Shown piece after piece: positions 14,463-27,000 of a DNA stretch of 64,000 bases; positions within the stretch are counted from its first letter, which is position 1; each line of letters begins with the position of its first letter. The stretch comes from Sinotaia quadrata (lineage: Eukaryota; Mollusca; Gastropoda; Architaenioglossa; Viviparidae), in NCBI GenBank assembly GCA_028829895.1, contig CM054178.1:84201058-84265057 (forward strand), given 5' to 3'. Made by a program: the position numbers and the translations under genes. The notes below the pieces were generated by a model. That model did not search any database, had not been told where the DNA came from, and worked only from the letters and a program-made list of their open reading frames with translations.

Positions 14463-17400
14463 AAGGGAGAGAGAGAGAGAGAGAGAGAGCAGGATGGCGA
14501 GGGCAAAAATAAGTGGGGTCTTTCTGACCTTAAGTATAAACTTACTGTAATTTATCTATAACTATTCTGTTCCTAAGACCCTCTACAATCACTTAGTTGA
14601 ACCGCTTAAAACACGCACAAACACACTACACACACCAGTGTAATATTTATTTTCCAGAAACAATTTCCAATTTCCATATAACTATTTTTTTTAGAAAAAG
14701 AAACCAAACCTACCTGCTGCATCCATAGGCGCGATGTCGTGCAGCGTGAAGCGATCCATGGCGAGCGGCTGACGGAAGACAACGTATGACGCACGGTCTG
14801 ACGTCACTCCGGACGGTGACTTGGCTCCACTGTCATTACCCGACTGTTTCAGCTGCCACAATTAAATTTGTTTGTCAAAAATTAATCTGCCCAATCGGGT
14901 ACATCGACATTCCACACGAAGTAAACGCCATCGTTATGGTCATATGTCTTCATTGTCATCATCCACCGTCATCACATTACAGTATGACACCCATTGACAA
15001 AGGATGTGGGTTTCAAGCAAAAAAGTGAAAAAGAAAAGAGGATGGGGAGAAAGAAATGAAGAGTTCTACAATAGAATTGAAAGTCACGTGGAACGGGGAG
15101 GCTCTTACTATTCAGTCGTTCAAATAGAATAGAGTCTTAAGGTCACAATCTGTGACCTAACCAACTCGAAGTGCACATCGTCCCGATGGCGGATTGTAAG
15201 GGAAGAAGCTTCTTGCAGTCCCAGTCCCAACAGCATTCAAAATTGGAATCGTGTCTAAAGATAGTCTAAAGGGCGTGTTGTTACAGACACTTAGTCATTG
15301 CTCCAATAAGATGTTGTAATGGATATGTTTTAAGGTCGCGGTCTTCATGGCGTTTATACTTGGAGCATGTCTTAAGGTCACAGTGCAAATAGCATATGGT
15401 AATGGAATCATGTTTAAACATGATAGGCCCAACGGTGTTTTGCGATGGACAGTTATTTCTCCAATGAAGTGTGGTAATGGAAGCATACTTTTAAGGTCGT
15501 AGTTCCGAACACCTAATCGAATGGAAGATAAATCTTAACGTCATAGTCTTAACGTCGTATTCTAATGGAAGGGTTATTTAAGGTTAAAGTCCCAAATGTC
15601 TTCTTGTAATAGAGACATGACTTTATTTCTTTGACCCATGTCACCAATTATAACAGTCCCGTCTCCAAGAAAGATTTCCTGTCACATTGAACCATACTGT
15701 TGGTAGGTTAGCAAGGCTGTTGACAGCACGGATCACACAAATATTCTTTATTTATACCTTTTGACAATGAAGAGACAATCTCCTTTAAGTGTCTCGTGAG
15801 GTTATGTAATTAAAGCTTGATTTAAGTGTTTCGTTCAGTTAGATAAATAAAGTGAATGTTCCTTTAAGTGTCTCGCGCAGTTAAATAAATAATGTTCCTT
15901 TAAATGTCTCGCGCAATTAAATAAATAAAGTGCACGAACACAAGCGTGCAAGAAGTATTCACAGATACACGCATATGCGCGCACACACACAATATATATG
16001 CTGCGCACGCGCTTGCTTTAGGGTGACTAATTATACTCCTATGAAAGAAAAAGACCTTAAATTCTAAGCCGAGTCGTCAACTGTGAAATTAAAAAAATAG
16101 TTGACACTATGTCGGCAACTTCAACATAACCAAAACGTTGAAAGTACTCACTACGTTTATAATTATATATACATCTGGAATAATAATCGTGTCATGTTTG
16201 AAGTATCACGTTTATTACCTGAAATATCTGGACTGTTGTCTGTGACATTTGGCTGTATGCAATTGCGAATGATGTTTGAAATAAGAACTTACGTTTCCTG
16301 AAATGTGATGTTTGGCTGTGTGCAATTGCATTTGTGATATTTCAAGCAAGAACATATGTTGCCTGAAATATCTTAATTGTTGTCTGTGTCGTTTGGTTTT
16401 ATGTAATTACATGTAATTTTTTAATTAAGCAAATTTTTATTACTTTAAATATGAATATAAATAGTTGCCTGTTTAATTTTGCTTATATAAAACTATGTAA
16501 TGCTTCGAAAAATCACGTTTTTGACTTCTTAAGTATCTAAACAGTTGTCTCTAAATAATTTTTAATGTCTTTAAATTATCGGTTAGGATACTAGGTACTG
16601 AGATACAATAATCGTGTAAATTTTAATAAATAATCTGAAGATTAATTTTATTTTAATATATTAATAAAAATGTTACTTTTATATATATGTGTATGTGTGT
16701 GTGCATACACATTACACACACGCAGGCACACTTTTATTTTTTTGTAGACCGTCCTCGTGTAATATTTAAGAATGCTTCATTAGTAAAACAGTCATTATAT
16801 GTTTGAAGACAAAGGTTAAATCTGTCCTTTATATTTAAATAGTTGAAACATCAGTCTTTTCAGTTTAAGAATACATTCGTATACATTGAAATAATCCGTT
16901 TAGCATTTAAATAAGTTTATGCCATGTGTCCTGTTTTCAGGCAAATACCTGACTTTCAATAATGACTGAAATAGTTAAAGAATTACTGACACAATTAAAT
17001 AATTAATGACATAATTAAATGACTAATGACATAATTAAATAATTAATGACATAATTAAATGACTGATGACATAATTAAATAATTATTAATGACATAATTA
17101 AGTAATTATTGACATAATTAAGCAGTCACTGAAATATAGAGCGTATGAGAGGGTGTTGGTTTTGTGTTTTCTTCAGAGTGTGCGTTGGATATGTGTAAGT
17201 GTTAGTGAGTGCGAAGATGTGTATTGTCTATGCGTGTAAGAGAGACTTTGTGCTTTTGTGTTTGCGTGCGTTCTTTCTCAAGATATATGTATTTGCGTGT
17301 GTTGGTATGAGAGGGTCGGCCTTAATAACAGTTGTGTGTCTGCGTATGTACTTTGTGTTTGTGTCTGTATTAGTGTGTCTGTATGTGCCTTTTGTGTTTG

Positions 17401-20400
17401 TGTGTCTGCGTGTGTTCTTTATGTTTGTGTTTGTGTCTGTATTAGTGTGTTATGTAGGTGCTATTTTGTTTTGTGTTTCTGTATTACTGTGTCTGCGTTT
17501 GTTCTTTGTGGCTGTGTGTGGCTGTGTTAATGCGTGTTTTTGTGTTTCTTGAGCTTGTATGTACATCAGTGTATCATACAGTTTACATATATGCCTGCGA
17601 GCTCCATTATTGTGCTTGTATGTGTCTGTGTGTGTGTCTGTATGAATGACTATGTGAAACTTTGTATATTTTGTGTAACTATGCTACTTGTGTCTTTGTG
17701 CGTGTGTGTGCTTGACAACCAGGCAGAGAGCTGAAAATGTACTGACCCTTCTTGGAGACTTTTTGACCTTGGCTATGAGCAATAGGTCATCAAAGATAAA
17801 GACGTGTATATCAATTGGCTTTGGCGTCTCTGGAATGGGAACAAAAGAACTGCATGACAACAGGAACAAGTAAATAAAAGGAACAAAAGAACTCCATCAC
17901 AGCAGGAACAAGTAGATAAAAGGAAAAAGAACTGCTTTACAAAAGGAGCAAGTAGAAACAGGAACTAAAGAACTGAACCACAAAGGAACAAGTAGGAAAA
18001 GGAACTAAAGAACTGAACTACAAAGGAACAAGTAGGAAAAAGACTAAAAGAACTGGATCACAACAGGATAAACAGAGAACATGGAGAAACAAAAAGTAAA
18101 CCTTGTCGGTAGTAATTATTACGTGTGTTATGTATGTGCATGAGTTGTGTGCGTGTGTGTGCTTTGCGCATGCACTTCCATTTCAGACAATTAATATTAA
18201 TGAGTGGAAAGTGTGACAGAACATTATTATTAAAGAATGGAAAGTGTGATAGAACATTTTTATTAAAGAATGGAAAGTGTGACAGAATATTATCATTAAT
18301 AAACAGAAAGTATAACAGAACATTATTATTAATCAATGGAAAGTGTGACAGACTATTATCATTAATAAACCGAAAGTGTGACAGAACATTATTATTAATC
18401 AATGGAAAGTGTGACAGAATATTATCATTAATAAACAGAAAGTGTGACAGAACATTATTATTAATCAATGGAAAGTGTGACAGGATATTATCATTAATAA
18501 ACAGAAAGTGTAACAGAACATTATTATTAATGAATGGAAAGTGTGACAGAAGAGTGAACGAGTGAGCGAGTGAGTCTGGTGAGTGTGTAAGCACAGGTAT
18601 GGGTTTGAATGAATGTGTGACTGGGAGGATAAATGAGCAAACGAATGAGCGAGTAAATATCACGTATTAAGTTAGAGTTAGAGTACGTGAGCTAGTCAAT
18701 GAGTGAATGATCTAGTAAGCAAAGGACTAGTCAACGAGTGCTGGAGCTAGTAAAGGAGCGCGTGAGCTAGTCAACGAGTGCTGGAGCTAGTTAAAGAGAG
18801 CGGGGGTAAGTCAATGAGTTTGCGAGCTAGTAAAGGAATGCGTGAGCTAGTCAACGAGTGTGATGCTTGACTGATTGAATGAGCGAGAAGTAGTGTCAGT
18901 TTTACTGACTTACACGCTCCATTTGTCTCAGAAGATGCTTCTTGGAGAGTAATGTACACTTACTTAAGAAAAATGTACGCGAAAATTGAGCAAGACGAAG
19001 TAGCTATGATTGAATATTAATTATTAGCACCTTGGCTCTTTCTACCGTCTCCCTTTGGCAATTGTCGACAGTTGTCTCAGTGGACACTGGTGGATATCGT
19101 TACAGCCTCCTTAGAATTTTATAGACATACACTTGAAGTTTATTTGTCCCACTCTACCCAGACCTAAATCGTCCACCTGTCCTTCGTTTCTCGTACGCAA
19201 TAAATAAATGCGCTCAACTGATTTCAATAGTTTTCGAATACCAAATTAGTGGCAAGGGTTTAAGTGAATATAGCTCGATTTTTGACAATTACAGTGAAAG
19301 GGAAGGAAGAAATTAAATCTAGTGCAGGTTAAAAGCCGGAGTTCTTTCCCTTGGATGCAAGACGACAATTCATTCGAGATTATCTCGTGTACAAAGTGTA
19401 ATGTGTATTCCTTCCAGCTATTGCTGATTTAGAAAATAGCATCCAGTGCCTAACGGAATAAAATTAGTATTAGTAATAGAAAGATAAAATAATTGTAAGC
19501 CCTCACAGGTAAAGAAACGAAGGAATTTTTGTTTTGTTTCTAAAGAGCAGAGCAACTGGGAGGAACCAGTGAAACGCACAAGACTCAATGAGAAATCAGA
19601 TGAATTCCTTCTAGTAAATACAACGCTCGTAAATTTATCTCTATGACGATTTCTTCATTTTATTGATTTTAAAAAAAAATCACATTAGATTTTTCAAGTT
19701 AAAAGACACATGACAATGAATTCTTAGGAACGGAAAACGTATAAACAGGAACGTGAAGAAAAAATTCATATTTTCTCTTGTACGATGAACTGAGTACAGA
19801 GATTGTACCAAATTGACCGGCCTCAATGATTTAATATTTAATTATCAATTTGTTTTGTCATATCTCATGTATTTTATACCTTTTTAATATACAAATTCGT
19901 GTGTAATTAATTGTTTCCGGAATTTCTTTTTATATGTACAATTACAATTTTAAAATTGTGTACATTTAAATAAATTATTTTTTATTGTTAACACTTATGC
20001 TTTCGTTATTTATAAGGAAAGGTGGTATATTTATTACAGGCGGGGATGAAATTGTACTTGTTTGTAAGGTCAGATAGCAAGCATGCCTTCAATACGTGTA
20101 CTTGTTTGTAAGGTCAGATATCAAGCATGCCTTCAATACGTGTACTTAAAGTAAGGTCAGATATCAAGCATGCCTTCAATACGTGTACTTAAAGTAAGGT
20201 CAGATATCAAGCACACCTTCAATACGTGTACTTAAAGTAAGGTCAGATATCAAGCACACCTTCAATACGTGTACTTAAAGTAAGGTCAGATATCAAGCAC
20301 ACCTTCAATACGTGTACTTGTTTGTAAGGTCAGATAGCAAGCATGCCTTCAATACGTGTCCTGCCCAGTATAGAGAACTGAATGAAGGCCAAAACAGAAA

Positions 20401-23400
20401 GGGCGAGATTGCAGCTAATAACATAATATATAAACTGACATAGAATGGTTTGAATCTGTTAACACTTCTCTGCGGGTCAAAATATTGTTCATTAGTGAGG
20501 CAATGAGACTTGTCGAAAATGTTCTTTGCTGTTATGGGTAGGGTTGGGGATTAATTAGTGGAATTATTAATCTATTGACCCCGCTGATCACACTAACTCT
20601 CTATACAAAATAAATTGTGTGCATGATTCCAGCTCTAAAGAATACCTAACTGCCGTATGTTCTTTAGTGTTGGAATCACGGTCACACTTTATTTACTTTC
20701 TTTCTGGACATGTGAGGAGATTTCTCCGTTAAAGAAGTGCATCAACCTGTTTCAAAGTCGCACAATCTCTTGCAACTCTCAAAGTAAGTTCATGAAGTTA
20801 ATTTTATCCCTACGCCTATTCACAGCTCTTTTGCCATGAGCATTTATCAATTCAATAAAATTGTTTTTTTAAAAAAAATTCTACATATAATCATCATGCA
20901 CACATCATGATCGATTTGCTTCATATCGACTTGCAAATATTTTAATGCGACTGTTTGACTTTACAGAAGAGAAGAATGTATTTCTGAGCAAAAGAAAATA
21001 ATCCTGCCTCAAGTCCTATATGATAAATAACTTTATTTATTGCATGCACTAGCTAGAGTTATGCTTAACCTCTGCATCCCTGTTCACCCTGTGGGAAGAG
21101 CTTTGATTGGATAAATGGAGCGGAACACACGTTTTTCTAATATTTATGTATCATTTAACATGTAAGATTGTAGAGAATCGAAGAACACTTAAGCAATTCC
21201 ACAATAAAACATGAAGAAGTGGGACTGTCGCTGGTTGTAGAGAACACTTAAACAATTCCACAATAAAACATGAAGAAGTGGGACTGTCGCAGGTTGTAGA
21301 GAACACTTAAACAATTCCACAATAAAACGTGAAGAAGTGGGACTGTCGCTGGTTTTGACCGCGTGATTATGATGACGTCCGTAATGTTCAGTGTTGTTTC
21401 CGTTTTCTTTTAGCCTCGTTTCTCTCTTTTCTACACTAATGTGGTTGTCTCACAGTTACTTTCTGTGTACCGTTGCCTGATTTACCTTGGTACATTAGTT
21501 TTGCATGTAGTTGTTAATGTACAAAATGTTTGCCTGTTCGTACTTACTTCGCATTTCAATTTGTATGTTTTTAGCATTACCCTAATGGGTAGCTTAATGG
21601 GTATCTTAATGGGTAGCTTAATGGGTATCTTACCGATCAGTGTCAGGGGACCCTCGTGCAACAGTTGGCGTTTGGTACAGGTCAAGAGCCGTTCGCATGG
21701 CTGCTTACTTAGAGTGGCCTTTAAACACTATAGATATAAATAAATAAGCAAATAATTACAGAATCAATCAAGAAAACAAATAAATACAAACAATCGATCT
21801 ATCAAGCGGAAAATATAAACAATAAATCAATCAAATAAATAGACAAGCATATATTCACTAAATTAATGAATCTGTCAATCAAACATATAAATAAACAATA
21901 AATCTATCAACAGAGCAATAAACCAATCAATCAAATAAAGAAACAAATGAACAAGCAGTCAAATAAACAAACGGATTGTAAAGAATGATGTGATATGTAA
22001 TGCATAATCAAAATCATTAAATGGTGGCAAAAATATCAAATAACAGGTACGAAAAATATAATCTTTTTAAACTCCGAAAGTACAATTTGTGAAAATGTAT
22101 CAAGAAAAAGATTTCAAGTTTCAAAAGAAAGGAATAGCATATATGACGTAATAATGTAAACACTTGAAACATTGCAGTATAAAAAATAATTTTTTGACTT
22201 GACTGACGTAATGGTACAAAAACATGAAACACTGTCATTGAAAAATAATAAGTATTATTCTTGATTGGTGTAATAATAACAAACCCTTCAAACATAAAAA
22301 GTAATATAACAAAAAAAAATAAAAAATAAAACATTTAACATGGTAGGAAAAACTCCAGAATTTATAAACAATATACATGTTATGCATGATATTGTTAGTT
22401 GATATCTATTTTTGCAGTAAGAATCCAGACACACTTTAATGTTTTAACTAATGTAAGTAAGATAAGAACTGCTACAACACAGACAACTGGGTTGTTTTCT
22501 TCCCTATACCGACAAATGGGGACCAGTTCTGTTTGTAAGGAAATATACAGGCCAGCTCTATTTGTAAGGAAATATAAAGGCCATCTCTGTTTGTAAGGAA
22601 ATATACAGGCCAGCTCTATTTGTAAGGAAATATACAGGCCAGCTCTGCTTTGTGGGAAATATACAGGCCATCTCTGTTTGTAAGGAAATATACAGGCCAG
22701 CTCTGCTTTGTAAGGAAATATACAGGCCAGCTCTGCTTTGTAAGGAAATATACAGGCCAGCTCTGCTTTGTAAGGAAATATACAGGCCAGCTCTGCTTTG
22801 TAAGGAAATACACAGGCCAGCTCTGCTTGTAAGGAAATACACAGGCCAGCTCTGCTTGTAAGGAAATATACATATAACCAAGAACAACTCTTTTATGGTG
22901 GTGTTCTTCAAATGTAGATTAATTATGTGCTGTTTTCGTGTAGCTTTGTACAACCTTCATGTGAAATCTGTTTTCTTTTTGAAGTGTTTGTCTGTCTGCC
23001 TGTTTGCCTGTCTGTCTATCCATCCTCCAGCCCTTCCGCCCATTCGTCCGTCCATCCATCCATCTGTCCTTCTGTGTGTCAGTCTATTTACAGCCCTCAA
23101 AGATTAGCATTTGGCTCAAATGTGGTAGAGCGATGTAAAACGATGACAAAATTATTTTATTTTAATGATGATGACCAGCTATTTAATACAATAACTAAAG
23201 GTGGAATGGCTAGTTTTAATTCTGTTGTATCATTGCATCATCATCATCATCATTGCAATTATTATAATTTATAATTATATGTTATTATTATTACAGCTGT
23301 TATGCGATGATTCCGATAAGTTGCGTATTTCAGTGGTACATACTGGTTTTGTGCAGACATATGTTTTCTGATGAATGCCAGTCATTCAATGAGCCAGTGT

Positions 23401-24039
23401 TCTGGAACTTTTAATTTATGAAATTAAGATTGGACTGGGTGGGTACTAATAATTCTTTGTTCACGAACTGATTCCAGTTGAAAGTGACGTTGACTTTATA
23501 TTCTTCAAATACATACCAATTTAGGCAATCAGTTACACACTACTTTTAAATGGGATAGGCTAAGCAATTATTCTTGGAATGAATATATCAGGCGGTGACC
23601 GATAATGTCCACTTACATCAGGAATGACGCTGCGTGGGTCAAGGTCGGTCACTGCTGGCCAGACGATCTGTCTCTGTATCTCCTGCACACGTTCTACATT
23701 TTTGATCCATTTCATCTTGTCTTCGAGTTGTTCTAAAAATATTTAAAATATATATGTTAGTGCCAGCGTGTATAGTTGTGTGTATAGAGTTTTGTGTGTG
23801 TGGTTGTGCGCGTGCGTGTGTTGTGCGTATGGTTGAGTTTGCGTATGGTTGTGTGTATGATTGTGTGATTATGGTTGTGTGATTATGGTTGTGTGTGGTT
23901 GTGTGTGTGCTTGCGTGTGGTTGTGTTGTGTGATTGTGAGTTCATAATTATGTGTGGTAGTCTGTGTGTGACTGTGTTGTGTGGTTGTGTGTGGTTGTGC
24001 ATGTGTGTTGTACGTATGCTTGTGCGTGTTTGCGATTGA

Positions 24040-24081
<42 letters not shown>

Positions 24082-27000
24082 TTGTGTTGTTTGTATGGCT
24101 GTGTGTGGTTGTGTGCGTACGATTGTGTGTATGGTTATGTGTATGCCTGTGGTTATGTGATGTGGTTGTGTGTGTATGATTATGTGTGGTTGTTTGTGTG
24201 CGCGTGACTGTGTGTATATGTTTGCGTGTTGTTCTGTTATGTGACTGTGAGTGTAAAATTGTGTGTATGATTGTGTGTGGTTGTGTGTGTTTGCCTGTGG
24301 TTGTGTTGTATGATTGTGTGTCTATGATTATGTTTGTGTGGTTGTGTTATGTGGTTGTGTGTGTGGTTGTGTGGTTGTGTGTGTAGTTGTGCGTGTTTAT
24401 GTTTTGTGTATGTTTGTGTGTGTCTGTGTTTTCATGTGGTTGTGTATGGTTGTGTATGATTGTGTGTTTGTGTGGTTGTGTGTATTACATAAATCCATAT
24501 CTATGCTTAAATCTTTCTTAACACAAACCTTTTAATAAACTTTCATAATATATATCTCTTAAGAACCCCCCTAACAATCTTTTGTAACTAAACTCCTACT
24601 AAAGCTTTCTTATTTTATGTAGCACGTATAACTGACGTAATGACTACGGATTATGCTCCCTGTGGTGAGCGATGAAGCAGTTTCTATGCTGAGATGACTG
24701 GATTCAGCTTTAAGTTTAAACAGCTTTATCTCCCTTCAACTACTGGCTGTTTGTCAACGGCTCTCTTATTTTGACATCTTCTGCCAAAGGAAGGTAATGC
24801 TCAAATATCACTGTAACGTTGCGATAAAGATAGAAGGGGAAGAGGTGAGCGAAAGAAAAGATTAAACAATAACAATACAGCAATGGAGAAAGGTTAATAC
24901 GTCACTCGAGTCAATATTTAATTCTTGTACGTCACCCAAATATTTTCTGACTTACGGAGCGACGTCTCCAGCTTTTCAATAGACTCAGTCACCATTTGTT
25001 TTTCGATCTCGCTGCCTGTGTACTTGCGAACATTGGCCAGCAAGAGAGGTAATTTGGTGCAGTGTTGCATGGGAGCCACCAGCAAGTCAGTCAGTTGCAG
25101 GCGATTGCATCTCGGATCCTGTTCGCACCACTTTGTCAAATAAAAAAAAAAACCCAAAAACATTAGCACTCACTATAGTAGACAATGCCACATATGTTCA
25201 GGCATAGTCGAACCCAAGAAGCATTGTCACTTTTACTGGCATGCCTATACGGACACAACCCATGAAGCATTGTCACATCTACTGGCATGCCTATACGGAC
25301 ACAACCCATGAAGCATTGTCACATCTACTGGCATGCCTATACGGACACTCTTAGTCTATGTCGTACTACCTATTGCTTTGTCACATATATTCTGACATTT
25401 CACGCAGCTGATTTGTTCACATCTATACTGGTACTGTCATTCCTATGCAGGCTTTGTAATACACAAGGGGTACTGTAATTCTTATGCGGGCATTGTATCA
25501 TACATCTGAACGTTCATATATAAACAGACACTGTCGTTCCTACAGTGGCATTGTCATGCACGTACACAAAAGACATTTTATTATCGTAGATAAAAGTACA
25601 CGAATAGTATTTACTATTGTTTTAAAGATTTATTTTTAAAAAAAATAAAGACCAAAAGCATTATCTCCCTTTGGTCCTGTTTACCCTCTCAAACTCTGTG
25701 TATTCCGGACTTTGACGAAGTTTTTCAAGGTAGGATAGAGCGTTCGTGTAGTTGATGCAGTATGTGTGAAATACAGCACCGTCCTTGGAATGTGTAGAAA
25801 ACTGATCAGCGCAAATCAGACGTGAAAAATAAAACAAATCAGACATTTAATATAAAACAATTTAGACATGTAACATAAAACAAATCGGACATTTAATATA
25901 AAACAAATTAGACATGTAACATAAAACAAATCAGACATGTAACATAAAACAAATCGGACATTTAATATAAAACAAATCAGACATTTAATATAAAACAAAT
26001 TAGACATGTAACATAAAACAAATTAGACATGTAACATAAAACAAATCAGACATTTAATGTAAAACAAATTAGACATGTAACATAAAACAAATTAGACATG
26101 TAACATAAAACAAATTAGACATTTAATATAAAACAAATTAGACATGTACATAAAACAAATCGGACATTTAATATAAAACAAATCAGACATTTAATATAAA
26201 ACAAATTAGACATGTAACATAAAACAAATCGGACATTTAATATAAAACAAATCAGACATTTAATATAAAACAAATTAGACATGTAACATAAAACAAATTA
26301 GACATGTAACATAAAACAAATCAGACATTTAATGTAAAACAAATTAGACATGTAACATAAAACAAATTAGACATGTAACATAAAACAAATTAGACATTTA
26401 TTATAAAACAATTTAGACATGTAACATAAAACAAATTATACATTTAATATAAAACAAAGCAGACATATAATATAAATCAAATTAGACATTTATTATAAAA
26501 CAAATTAGACATGTAACATAAAACAAATCAGACATCTAACAAAAAAAAAAACAAATTAGACATGTAAAATAGTTATAGACATTTTAAAAAAGTAATCAAA
26601 ACAAATATGACATGTAAAATATTATAGCGATGTGTAGAATGTAAGAACAGGCAAAATAATTACAGACATTGTACACTTAGAGCAAAGTATAGAAAGTAGT
26701 CAAAACAAATTAGACATAAAATTAGTTATAGACATGTCTAGAAAGTAGTGAAGTCAAATTAGACAAGCAAAATCGAAAAACAAACCAAACAGATCTGATG
26801 TATTTATTAGAGAACTTTTACCATAGAGAGAAATGTAATATTTTCCATCTCACAACTTTTTCTACTTCTTCACAAATGTGTGCGTTTGTGAGTGTGACTA
26901 TGCCAAATTGCATGTTTACGCATTTGAGTACTTATGGGAAGTATGTGTTTTCTCCTGCAATAGCTAGACAAAAGAAAACAAACCACTTTTGAAATATACA

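Noticed and set aside
18058..18663. 201-codon minus-strand and 146-codon plus-strand frames
   Set aside because: Both overlap the same alternating array; openness on both strands shows it is a repeat effect.
22515..22870. Possible CRISPR array
   Set aside because: Units are contiguous and entirely repeated, without unique spacers; also a eukaryotic intron setting.
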